From JACRCT01 sp049841135 (GTDB lineage Bacteria > Myxococcota > Myxococcia > Myxococcales > UBA5297): a stretch of DNA of 64,000 nucleotides. Every line of letters starts with the position of its first letter. The first letter of the stretch is position 1. The translations under genes were made by a program, and so were the position numbers. Positions 38,395-46,404 of this stretch are shown one piece after another. The notes below the pieces were generated by a model. That model was not told the origin of the DNA, ran no database searches, and was given only the letters and a program-made list of their open reading frames with translations. The DNA lies in assembly GCA_049841135.1 (NCBI GenBank), contig JASGHK010000008.1:434001-498000 (forward strand), read 5' to 3'.

Positions 38395-40077
38395 CTAGCT
38401 GGGAGAGCGGCGGATGTTGACGACCTTGGCGACGCGCGAGGTCGCCTCGCCGGCTGCGGTGGGCATGGCCGCTGCGTTGACGGGCCGCTCCGGGACGTGG
38501 AGCCAGAAGGTCGTGCCCATTCCCGGCTTGGACATGACCTCGAGCCGGCCGCCTATCTCCGCCAGGAGCTGGACGACCACCGACAAGCCCAGACCGTAGC
38601 TGTCTCGCGCCCGTTCGCTCGCGTCCGAGCCAGCCGGCAGGAAGATGCGCGGCAGGTCCGCCTCGGCGATGCCCCGGCCCGTGTCCGAGACCTTCACGGT
38701 CAAGAACCCGGGCAGCCCGCTCAGCTCGACCACGATGCTGCCGTGCTCGGTGTACTTGGCGGCGTTGGAGAACAAGTTGTCGACGGCGCGGTCGAAGAGC
38801 AGCTCGTCGATCTCGATCCGCTCGGGGGCCTCTCGCGCGGAGAAGACGCTGGTACGGATGTCGCGGTGGTAGCACAGGGCGGTGATGCGCCGCCGCAGGC
38901 GCTCGACCAGCTCGGGCACCTGCAGGACGCGCGGCGTGCTCTGCAGCTTCGAGGACTCGGAGCCCATCGCGTCCATCAGCCGGTGCACCAGCTTGGTCAT
39001 CCGGTCGGAGGCGGAGGCCATCAGCTCCAGCTGGGCGCGCGCGCGGGCGGGCGACCGGGTCTCGGGAGCGTCGAGCAACATGTCGGTGGAGGTCCGCAGC
39101 ACGGTCAGCGCGTTGTTGACGTCGTGGGTGAACCCCCGCGTCAGCTCGACGCGGTGCTGCTCGAGCAGCCGCAGCTCCTCGACGACCTTGGCGCGGTTGG
39201 CGAGCCGCTCGGCGACCTGCTCCTCCATCAGGCGCACCCAGTCGCGCTGCCGCTGCTCGAAGGCCATCAGCTCCCGGCGCGCCTCGGCGTCCTCCTGCGC
39301 CAGCTGGAGCATCGACTCCTGGCTCTGGAGCACCGCGTGCTGGTTGGCTCGGTGCGCGCGGCGCCACTCGTAGCCCAGCCCCGTCAGCAGCCCCGCCACC
39401 GGCAGCAGCGCCGCCGGCTGGGAGGCCGCGGTGCCGAGCAGTGCATGGAGCAGCGCCAGGCCCAGCGAGCCTCCCACCAGGCCCACTGCCGCGGGCAGCC
39501 ACCGGGCAGGCTCGACGAGCTGGAAGACGTACTCGCAGCAGGGGTCTCCGCGGGCAATGCACCGCGGGTGCTCGACGCGCACCGGCGGCAGGTCGAACAT
39601 CGTCGTCACCGCCGAGATCTGCGATGCCCGGACGGTGCAGAGCAGGTGGCTCTCGCCGCCCTTGCTGACGTAGCGCAGCAGGCAGCGGCCGCCCACGCGC
39701 TCCGAGTGCTCGAAGCGGCCATAGCGCGTGACCGAGGAGTTGATGAACTTGCGCCCAGCGACGTAGGCGGCCCAGGGCGTCGTCAGGGCGGTGCCCATGG
39801 CCAGCATCCAGCCGTAGCTGCGGTTCCGGTAGTCGTAGGCGCAGGCCTCCCGGAAGGCCTCGTCGCTCGGGAGCAGCGCCCGCGCCGCCTGCAGGAAGCG
39901 CTCGGTCTGCTCCAGCGTCATCCAGCGCGAGCGCCCGTCGAAGCTCTCGGCTCCGAGCCCCGCGCTCGACGCGGCCGACGCCAGGGCCGTGCTCCCCTGG
40001 TGTTCCTTCAAGTAGTTCGCCAGGGGCAGGACGATCCGGACGTTGAAGTCGTCAGCAACGCCCTTCGGCTCAGCCAT
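38395..40077 (-). CDS. Histidine kinase with V4R-like N-terminal sensory domain
   Basis: A 560-residue kinase. The N-terminal 190 residues resemble a heme-NO/V4R-type small-molecule domain (WAAYVAGRKFINSSVTRYGR; cysteines in PRCIARGDPCCEYVF). Two short membrane helices (about 195-245) and a long coiled coil follow. The H-box is GFTHDVNNALTVLRTSTDM (His-Asp-Val-Asn-Asn, an unusual variant), the N-box DNLFSNAAKYTEHG, with DTGRGI and YGLGLSVVVQL. The ATG at 40077 has AAGGGG upstream. It precedes the ThDP enzyme by 30 bases, so it probably reports on that pathway. Confidence 0.78.
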   Translation of the reverse strand: MAEPKGVADDFNVRIVLPLANYLKEHQGSTALASAASSAGLGAESFDGRSRWMTLEQTERFLQAARALLPSDEAFREACAYDYRNRSYGWMLAMGTALTTPWAAYVAGRKFINSSVTRYGRFEHSERVGGRCLLRYVSKGGESHLLCTVRASQISAVTTMFDLPPVRVEHPRCIARGDPCCEYVFQLVEPARWLPAAVGLVGGSLGLALLHALLGTAASQPAALLPVAGLLTGLGYEWRRAHRANQHAVLQSQESMLQLAQEDAEARRELMAFEQRQRDWVRLMEEQVAERLANRAKVVEELRLLEQHRVELTRGFTHDVNNALTVLRTSTDMLLDAPETRSPARARAQLELMASASDRMTKLVHRLMDAMGSESSKLQSTPRVLQVPELVERLRRRITALCYHRDIRTSVFSAREAPERIEIDELLFDRAVDNLFSNAAKYTEHGSIVVELSGLPGFLTVKVSDTGRGIAEADLPRIFLPAGSDASERARDSYGLGLSVVVQLLAEIGGRLEVMSKPGMGTTFWLHVPERPVNAAAMPTAAGEATSRVAKVVNIRRSPS

Positions 40078-40252
40078 GGCGGACCCCTTGTGCGCTTCCC
40101 CCCGGACCGAGAGTCTGGAGGCCTGTCGGCCATAAGACAATAGCCCTGGGAGGCCTGTCCGGCCGGCCAAGAACCGGCAGGCTTCGCAAAAGCACTCCGG
40201 GGCTGCCGACGCGCAGGCCCCTTTGGGGACGGGCCCATCGCGCGCGGGCGCT

Positions 40253-40438
40253 TCACGCGCTCGGCTCATCGGCCTCCAGGAGCGCCGCGTCGTACTCGGT
40301 CGCGCACTTCTCGCACAGGCGACTGGGCGGCGGCAGGTCCGCGACGATCACCAGCGGGCCATCGGCGCCGCAGACCTCGCAGCGTCCCACTCCGCTGGCC
40401 TCCCCGCGCTCCGTCACCGACCGTTCTTCCGGACGCAT
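40253..40438 (-). CDS. Small zinc-ribbon protein
   Basis: A 61-residue protein with two CxxC pairs (GRCEVCGADG and LCEKCATEYD) forming a probable zinc ribbon. GAGGAG precedes the ATG at 40438; a longer version starting upstream is possible. It is first in the minus-strand run leading to the V4R-like kinase, with 175 bases in between. Function unknown. Confidence 0.62.
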   Translation of the reverse strand: MRPEERSVTERGEASGVGRCEVCGADGPLVIVADLPPPSRLCEKCATEYDAALLEADEPSA

Positions 40439-40648
40439 CTCGTCCACTCCTCGCGCCAGGCGCTTCGAAGGGCCACGCCGAGCCCTCAGCCCTTCACGTG
40501 TAGGCATTCGCAGCATCGAGGTCCCGCGGCGCGGGGCGGGTGAGCACCGCTCGGGGCGATCGCCCAACCGTGGGGTGTTCAGGGGCGCGGACACCCCCAC
40601 CTTGCGCCACCTGGAACGCATCAACGCGGAAATGCAGGAGGAGGGGCG

Positions 40649-41035
40649 ATGGCGCGCGTCTTCGTCTTCGACTCGGACTCAGGGCTTCTCCACGACACCG
40701 GCGAGCTCCTGGTTCGCCACGGCTACGTCGTATCGCTCTTCCCGACCGTGGGCGCCCTGTTGCCGAGGCTCGCCGAACAGCCCGACGCCGTCGTCTGCTC
40801 CCGCGACCTCGACGGCGTGGACGCCTGGTCGTTGGGCCGCGCGGTCCTGGCGCGCTCTCCCCGCTCGACGGTGCTCCTGGTCTCCGCGAAGCACGAGCCG
40901 GTCAGCCACCCGCTCGAGTCGACTGCGCCGGCCCCGTTTCCGTGTCGCCGCGCAGACCTCTTGTCCGCCCTCGACGCACACCTAACCACAGCGCCCATGC
41001 GGGCAGATGGGGAGGACTCCCGATCGCGTATATAA
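40649..41035 (+). CDS. Degenerate receiver-domain protein
   Basis: A 128-residue protein with a CheY-like beginning (ARVFVFDSDSGLLHDTGELL), a beta-3 strand PDAVVCSRDLDGVDA in which the phospho-acceptor Asp position holds Ser, and VLLVSAKHEP for the Thr/Ser strand. The segment before the last helix is short and lacks a clear KPF. It is thus a pseudo-receiver unlikely to be phosphorylated. AGGAGGAGG lies before the ATG. It is divergent from the zinc-ribbon gene across 210 bases that would hold both promoters. Confidence 0.6.
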   Translation: MARVFVFDSDSGLLHDTGELLVRHGYVVSLFPTVGALLPRLAEQPDAVVCSRDLDGVDAWSLGRAVLARSPRSTVLLVSAKHEPVSHPLESTAPAPFPCRRADLLSALDAHLTTAPMRADGEDSRSRI

Positions 41036-41112
41036 GGTGGTGACTCGCCGCGTCATGCCGCTAACCGCTTGATTCACGGGCGCTTTTTGACCACCGGAGA
41101 AGGCGCCTGTTT

Positions 41113-41979
41113 TCAATGGGTTACGAGCAGGCCTTCCGGCTTGGCCGGCGCCTGCGCCGGAGGCCGGACCGACGCTCCGTGGAGGCAAAGCCAAGCGTCG
41201 ATGCGGTCGACGACCGCAGCCCAACCCGGCTCGAGCATCATCGCGTGCGACATGTTGGGAATGACCTGGCAGTCAGCACCGTAAGTCCGAGCCGTGCGCT
41301 GAACCTCCAAGCTCGGCACGAAGCAGTCGTTGGAGGCGCCCAGCACGAGAAGCGGAGTCCTCGCCACCCGGGAGACGATCGGGAGGTCGGCCCAGTAGAG
41401 GTCGGCCAGCACGCCCTGCGACTCCGTCTGCGCCTGCTCGAACAGCGGCTTCAGGACCTCGTCGGAGACCTCGGGCGAGAAGAGCGCGCGCCGCAGGGCG
41501 GTGGCACTGGCGAAGCGCGGTCCCAGGCCCGACGCCACCGCGAGCTGCAGCCAGAGGCCTGGCTCGCGCAGCAACATCGACAGGGCCGAGCCCCAGAGGC
41601 CCGAAGGCGGCACGGAGGCCATCAGGACCGCCGCCGGAGCCGGCTCGGCTTCCAGCAGCTTCTGCACCACCATTCCACCCATCGAGTGCCCGACGAGAAC
41701 CGTCGACGGCCCGAGCCGGCGAGCCACGCTGCGTACGTCTTCCACGAAGTCCGCCAGGCGCGCCCACGGCAGCCAGGCTCTGCCCTCGCTGCCGCCGTGC
41801 CCGCGAAGGCTGACGGCGAAGGACGGGTAGCCGCGCTCGGCAAACGCGTCGAGGAACCGGGTCCAGCAGGCGGCGGTCATGAACGCGCCGTGGACGAACA
41901 GGAGCGGGGGCCGCCCGTTGGGCGCCGCGGGCCGGCGCTCGAGGACCTCGAGCTCGAACTTCACGGGCCGGAGCCACAT
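41113..41979 (-). CDS. Alpha/beta hydrolase
   Basis: A 288-residue alpha/beta-hydrolase. The oxyanion region is LLFVHGAFMTAACW, the nucleophile elbow VLVGHSMGGMVVQ (Ser), the acid LVLGASNDCFVP (Asp) and the base NMSHAMMLEPG (His), all present. GGAGGT precedes the ATG. It overlaps the end of the phosphomevalonate kinase gene by 19 bases and so is the last gene of the mevalonate operon. Substrate unknown; an isoprenoid or CoA thioester is a guess from context. Confidence 0.85.
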   Translation of the reverse strand: MWLRPVKFELEVLERRPAAPNGRPPLLFVHGAFMTAACWTRFLDAFAERGYPSFAVSLRGHGGSEGRAWLPWARLADFVEDVRSVARRLGPSTVLVGHSMGGMVVQKLLEAEPAPAAVLMASVPPSGLWGSALSMLLREPGLWLQLAVASGLGPRFASATALRRALFSPEVSDEVLKPLFEQAQTESQGVLADLYWADLPIVSRVARTPLLVLGASNDCFVPSLEVQRTARTYGADCQVIPNMSHAMMLEPGWAAVVDRIDAWLCLHGASVRPPAQAPAKPEGLLVTH

Positions 41980-43067
41980 GGGGCACCTCCACCTGCGACC
42001 GCCGTGGCCCCCGCTGCATCCATCGCCAACCTCAGCGCCAGCGTCCCCCTCGCTTCCAGGAAGGCGATGCCGCGAAGCTCGCGCTCCAGCGCCTCGATGG
42101 CCTCCGGCCGCCCGAGCGCCACGCAGCTGTCTCCACCCCCGGCCCCGCTGACCTTCGCCGCACATCCGAACCGTCGCGCCGCCTCGGCGACGACGCGGTG
42201 CTCCTCGGTGACCACTGGAGTCGCGGAGCGGTCGCCCAGCACCTGCAGCTGCTCGCCGGCCGCCTCCAGCGCCTCCCGCATCGCGGCGTCGTCGCAGGTC
42301 CGCAGAGCCTTGCGCAGCCGGTCGCAAGCGGCGCTCGAGAAGGCGATGAACTCCGCCCACCCCTTGGGCTCCTTCACGGCCCAGGCCTCGATCTGCTTCA
42401 TCAGGGAGGGCGTGGACGCCGACTTCCCCGAGAAGACCAGCAGGAGCGCTGGGGGCTCGCGCAGGCGCTCCACCGGCGGAGCCTCCGTCCGGTCGACGGC
42501 CATCGCGAACGCCACAGGTCCAGCCTTCCACGCCGCCACCAGCGGAGTCGCCTCGAAGCGCCAGGTGAAGAGCACGCCGCCATAGGTGGCCGCCGCGACG
42601 TCGAGCGCGCTGCCCTGCTTCTTCTGCGCCGAGGCGTGCGCGGTGGCGGCCAGCTTGAAGACCAGCGGCTTGTCGAGCGACTGGCCCACCGAGGCGAGAG
42701 CCGCCGAGACCACCGCGGCGCAGGTGCACGCGCTGCCGCCCAACCCGAGCTTCTTCCCGTCCGGCGCACGCAGCTCGTCGTCGATCGTCAGCGCCAGCGG
42801 CGGCAGCACGCGCCCGTGTCCGGCGAGGTAGTCGCGCGTCGCTCGCAGCGCTTCGTGCGCGAACGTCAGCACACCGACCTCGCCGCCCTCCTCCCACCGC
42901 GCGCCCGCCCCTTCGATGCTGAACCTCGCCGCCGGCCGCGCCGCACAGGTCAGGTGCCGCTCGACCGCGGCGACGATGCCCGGAGCGCCAGCGAGCACGG
43001 CATACTCGCCCGCCAAGAGCAGCTTTCCCGGAACGCGGACCAGGATGTTGGGGCTGGGATCACTCAC
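41961..43067 (-). CDS. Phosphomevalonate kinase
   Basis: A GHMP kinase of 368 residues that phosphorylates mevalonate 5-phosphate. VPGKLLLAGEYAVLAGAPGI is the family N-terminus, LGLGGSACTCAAVVSAAL the phosphate loop, and KVSGAGGGDSCVAL the C-terminal GHMP motif. GTG start, overlapping the mvaD stop (GTGA). The sequence KLLLAGEYAVLxG and the position after mvaD distinguish it from mevalonate kinase, which is encoded separately in the operon. Confidence 0.88.
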   Translation of the reverse strand: MSDPSPNILVRVPGKLLLAGEYAVLAGAPGIVAAVERHLTCAARPAARFSIEGAGARWEEGGEVGVLTFAHEALRATRDYLAGHGRVLPPLALTIDDELRAPDGKKLGLGGSACTCAAVVSAALASVGQSLDKPLVFKLAATAHASAQKKQGSALDVAAATYGGVLFTWRFEATPLVAAWKAGPVAFAMAVDRTEAPPVERLREPPALLLVFSGKSASTPSLMKQIEAWAVKEPKGWAEFIAFSSAACDRLRKALRTCDDAAMREALEAAGEQLQVLGDRSATPVVTEEHRVVAEAARRFGCAAKVSGAGGGDSCVALGRPEAIEALERELRGIAFLEARGTLALRLAMDAAGATAVAGGGAPCGSGP

Positions 43068-44059
43068 TGGAAGACCGGCCGCTCGACCTTTTCGACGCCC
43101 TTGCCGGGCCCCGCGACGATCGTGCGCAGGACGCCTGGCACTGCACCCAGGCGCATCGCCGCGCGCTGGGCCCCGGCGGCGAGGCAGAGGATGACCGGGT
43201 TGGGTCCGGCGTCGAGCGTGAAGTAGGCGGGCACGCCGCCCGCGCGCAGCGCCGCCACCGTCTCCAGCACCGCGAGCGTCGTCGGCCGCAGGTAGACGAT
43301 GGAGGGGTTGGCGGCCATGGCCGAGGCGTGCATCCGCCAGGCGTTGCGCTCCGCGACCGCGCCCAGCGCCGCGAGGTCCTTGGCAAGCACCGCCGCGCGC
43401 GCCTCCTTCAGGTCCGCCTCGGCCGCCTCGACCCAGCTGCGGTAGTACGGCGAGGTCTCGACCGTGCGCTGCATGGCCTCGCGCGAGGAGACCTCCTTGG
43501 CCTGGTCCGCGCAGATGACGACCACCATCCGCAGCTCGGGCCAGTGCGTCTCCGGCGCCACCTGCAGCGCAAAGGAATCGCTCCCGTCCTCGGCCGTGCC
43601 GCGCGCCCACTCGCAGAACCCGCCCTGCACGGACCGGCACGCCGAGCCTGAGTTGCGCCGCGCGAGGATCGACAGCTCGGCGGACGTCGGCGCGAGCCCG
43701 GCCGCCCAGCTCGCCGCCGCCGCCAGCGCCGCCCCGCCCGCCGCGCTGGAGGCGAGGCCGGCGGCTCTGGGGAAGTCGGTCTTGCTGGCGACGCGGGCCT
43801 TGTGCGTCAGGCCTGCCTTCTGGCGCACGAGGTCGAGCACGCCGGTGATGCGCGCGAGCTCCTCGCCGTCCAGGCGGCGCGTGTCGATCTGCGCGGTGTC
43901 CTCGGCGCGGTCGGGAGAGAACTCGACCGTCGTCGTGGCCGAGAGGCCGTCGAGCGTCATCGAGAGGCTCGACTGGTGCGGCAGGATGAGCCTCTCGTCG
44001 CGCTTTCCCCAGTACTTCACCAGGGCGATGTTCGGGTGCGCGACTGCGGTCGCCTTCAT
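43064..44059 (-). CDS. mvaD: Diphosphomevalonate decarboxylase
   Basis: A 331-residue GHMP-fold enzyme making isopentenyl diphosphate. The N-terminal AHPNIALVKYWGKRDERLIL and SSLSMTLDG, the phosphate loop ASSAAGGAALAAAASW, the motif RRNSGSACRSVQGGFCEW with the catalytic Arg, and TLDAGPNPVILCL are all characteristic. The ATG overlaps the mevalonate kinase stop (TAATG). Confidence 0.95.
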   Translation of the reverse strand: MKATAVAHPNIALVKYWGKRDERLILPHQSSLSMTLDGLSATTTVEFSPDRAEDTAQIDTRRLDGEELARITGVLDLVRQKAGLTHKARVASKTDFPRAAGLASSAAGGAALAAAASWAAGLAPTSAELSILARRNSGSACRSVQGGFCEWARGTAEDGSDSFALQVAPETHWPELRMVVVICADQAKEVSSREAMQRTVETSPYYRSWVEAAEADLKEARAAVLAKDLAALGAVAERNAWRMHASAMAANPSIVYLRPTTLAVLETVAALRAGGVPAYFTLDAGPNPVILCLAAGAQRAAMRLGAVPGVLRTIVAGPGKGVEKVERPVFQ

Positions 44060-44949
44060 TACTCGGCCTTCTCCCAGCGGGCGACGAACGCGCGCTGCCC
44101 CTCGGCCCCCAGGGCCGAGACGACCGGGTCGGCGTCCTCGAAGAGCGCCACGACCGCGCCTCCTCCGCCCGCGCCGGTGAGCTTGGCCCCGAAGGCCCCC
44201 ATCGAACGCAGCCGGGCGCACGCCGCGTCCAGGCCCGGGCTCGACAGCCCCAGCTCCTGCAGGAGCTTGTGGTTGCCGTCCATGCACTTGCCGACGGCGC
44301 GCAGGTCGCCCTTCTCCAGCGCCTCCACCGCCTCGTCCACCAGCGAGCCGATGCCCTGGAAGATGCCCTGCGCGCGCTCGGGGTCGAGCTCCTGCTTGCG
44401 CTTGATCTCCAGGACGCGCTCGCGCGTGGAGCCGCGCGGCTCGACGACCCAGACCACCGCCTCGACCTGGCGCGGAAGAATGATCGGCTGGCCGCGGCGC
44501 CCCTTGACGAAGCGGATGAGCTGCCGCTCGAAGCTGACGTTGTGGTCGACGCCGGAAGCCGCGCCGTGGAACTCCTGCTCCAGCTCCTGGGCGCGCTCCA
44601 GCAGGCCCTGCGGCCGCATGCTGATCTGCCCAGCGGCGGCGAAGGCGCGGACCAGCGCGACCGAGACCGCCGCGGAGCTGCCCAGCCCCACCGACTGCGG
44701 CAGGTCTCCGGAGATCTCCACCTGGGCATTGGAGACGTGGAACGCCTGGGCGCACTTGCGCAGGACGTGGGCGATGGCGCTGGGCCCCTCTTCGACGCCC
44801 TTGAGCGTGACGCCGCCGCCGGAGCCCTGCTCCAGGGTGACGGTGACGCCCTGCTCCAGCGGGCCGGCGATGGCCGGGAAGCCGAAGACGACCGCGTGCT
44901 CTCCGAGCAAGATGACTTTGCCCGGTGCGAATGCCTTGGCCAGACTCAC
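44059..44949 (-). CDS. mvk: Mevalonate kinase
   Basis: A 296-residue GHMP kinase phosphorylating mevalonate. It begins SLAKAFAPGKVILLGEHAVV, has the phosphate loop SVGLGSSAAVSVALVRAF, the catalytic Asp region GAASGVDHNVSF, and AKLTGAGGGGAVVAL near the end. I prefer GTG at 44949 because AGGAGG lies 5 bases upstream; the frame extends back to a TTG at 44964 that overlaps that site. It lies 119 bases after mvaA and is coupled to mvaD. Confidence 0.93.
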   Translation of the reverse strand: MSLAKAFAPGKVILLGEHAVVFGFPAIAGPLEQGVTVTLEQGSGGGVTLKGVEEGPSAIAHVLRKCAQAFHVSNAQVEISGDLPQSVGLGSSAAVSVALVRAFAAAGQISMRPQGLLERAQELEQEFHGAASGVDHNVSFERQLIRFVKGRRGQPIILPRQVEAVVWVVEPRGSTRERVLEIKRKQELDPERAQGIFQGIGSLVDEAVEALEKGDLRAVGKCMDGNHKLLQELGLSSPGLDAACARLRSMGAFGAKLTGAGGGGAVVALFEDADPVVSALGAEGQRAFVARWEKAE

Positions 44950-45068
44950 GGCGACCTCCTGCAACCCCTGCCCTGTCCCGAAAAGGGGAACGGGAGATTA
45001 CCCCATCCGCACGCCCTGCAAGAGGCCCCTTCTCGGGTTTGTCGGGGCTGCAGAGCAGGCACGCGAGC

Positions 45069-46391
45069 TCAGCCGGTGGTGCCCGTCGGCAGCGGCGGCA
45101 AGCTCTTGAGCAGCTCGCGCGCCTTCTCGACCTTCACGTGCCCCGCGCCGGCCTTCACCAGCAGGTCCGCCAGGCGCTCGACCTGCTCGCCGCGCGCTCC
45201 GGCCTCGACCGCGACGCAGCGGGCGTGCAGCGCCATGTGGCCCTTCTGGATGCCGACCGAGCCGAGCGCCCTCAAGGCCGCCAGGTTCTGCGCCAGGCCC
45301 ACGGCCGCCATCACCTTGGCGAGGTCCTTGGCGTTGGCCGCCCCCAGGATCTTGTGGGCCAGCTTCACCGCGGGGTGGACCTTGATGGGCCCGCCCACGG
45401 TGCCCACGGCCAGCGGCAGCTCGATGCGGCCGACCAGCGCGCTGTCCTCGACGACCCAGGTGGACAGCGGCCCGTAGCGTCCGTGGCGGGCGGCGAAGGC
45501 GTGGGCGCCGGCCTCGATGGCCCGCCAGTCGTTGCCGGTGGCGATGGCGACCGCGTCGACGCCGTTCATCACACCCTTGTTGTGTGTCGCCGCGCGGTAC
45601 GGGTCGGCCAGGGCAAAGCGGCTCGCCTGGTGGATTCCGCGCGCCACCTCGTCGCCGGTCATGCCGAAGTCCGCCAAGAGCGGCACCGGGATGCGGCACG
45701 TCGCGCGGGCCAGGCGCCGGTCGCACAGGTTCGACAGGATGCGCAGGAAGACCTTGCCGCCGGTGAGCCGCTCGACGAACGGCGCCACGCCCTCGGCCAC
45801 GGTGTTGATGAGGTTCGCCCCCATCGCGTCCTGCGTGTCGATGAGGATCTGCACGACGAGCAGCGGCTCGGCCTGAGGCCCTTCGGGTGCCTCCAGCAGG
45901 CGCACCTCGAGGTCCTTGGCCCCGCCGCCGCGGCGCTGCATGGCCGGGTGGAAGCTGTTGGCCAGCGCGAGCAGCTCCTCCTTGTGCTCGAGCAGCGTGC
46001 TCCGGGCCTGCTGCGCGTCGCCGAAGTGGGTGACCTGGATCTGGCCGACCATCAGCGCGTCGTCGGCCTCGGCGGTGAACCCGCCGCCGTCGCGGACGAT
46101 CTTCGCGGCGAACGAGACCGCGGCGATGACCGACGGCTCCTCGACGGCCATGGGGACGATGAAGTCGCGTCCATTGATCTGGAAGTTGAGCCCCAGCCCC
46201 AGCGGGAGCCCGAGGACGCCGACCGCGTTCTCGATCATCCGGTCCGCGGTCTCCAGCGGCAGGCCGGCCTGCCCGTAGAGCGCACCCGCCTCTTCGGAGG
46301 TCAGCTGGCAGAGACTGGCGATCTTCGCGACCCGCTCTTCGACCTTGAGCTTGTAGAAACCGGGCAGCCTGGAAGAGAAGTCGTCGGACAT
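45069..46391 (-). CDS. mvaA: Hydroxymethylglutaryl-CoA reductase, class II
   Basis: A 440-residue soluble bacterial-type HMG-CoA reductase, no membrane domain. SRLPGFYKLKVEERVAKIA is the class II N-terminus. VEEPSVIAAVSFAAKIVRD carries the catalytic Glu, TQDAMGANLINTVAEGV the cofactor loop and Asp-Ala-Met-Gly motif, NKGVMNGVDAVAIATGND the Lys loop and GSVGIQKGHMALHAR the catalytic His. It commits HMG-CoA to mevalonate. AAGGAG lies upstream of the ATG, 13 bases after fni. Confidence 0.95.
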   Translation of the reverse strand: MSDDFSSRLPGFYKLKVEERVAKIASLCQLTSEEAGALYGQAGLPLETADRMIENAVGVLGLPLGLGLNFQINGRDFIVPMAVEEPSVIAAVSFAAKIVRDGGGFTAEADDALMVGQIQVTHFGDAQQARSTLLEHKEELLALANSFHPAMQRRGGGAKDLEVRLLEAPEGPQAEPLLVVQILIDTQDAMGANLINTVAEGVAPFVERLTGGKVFLRILSNLCDRRLARATCRIPVPLLADFGMTGDEVARGIHQASRFALADPYRAATHNKGVMNGVDAVAIATGNDWRAIEAGAHAFAARHGRYGPLSTWVVEDSALVGRIELPLAVGTVGGPIKVHPAVKLAHKILGAANAKDLAKVMAAVGLAQNLAALRALGSVGIQKGHMALHARCVAVEAGARGEQVERLADLLVKAGAGHVKVEKARELLKSLPPLPTGTTG

Positions 46392-46404
46392 GATGGCGGT
46401 CTCC

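Noticed and set aside
41060..41112. GGCGC/GCGCC hairpin followed by TTTTC as terminator of the pseudo-receiver gene
   Set aside because: The stem is only five base pairs with a long loop; not strong enough to list as a feature.
44949..44964. TTG at 44964 as the mevalonate kinase start
   Set aside because: The TTG lies directly on the AGGAGG that serves the GTG at 44949, and the family N-terminus SLAKAFAPGK follows that GTG.
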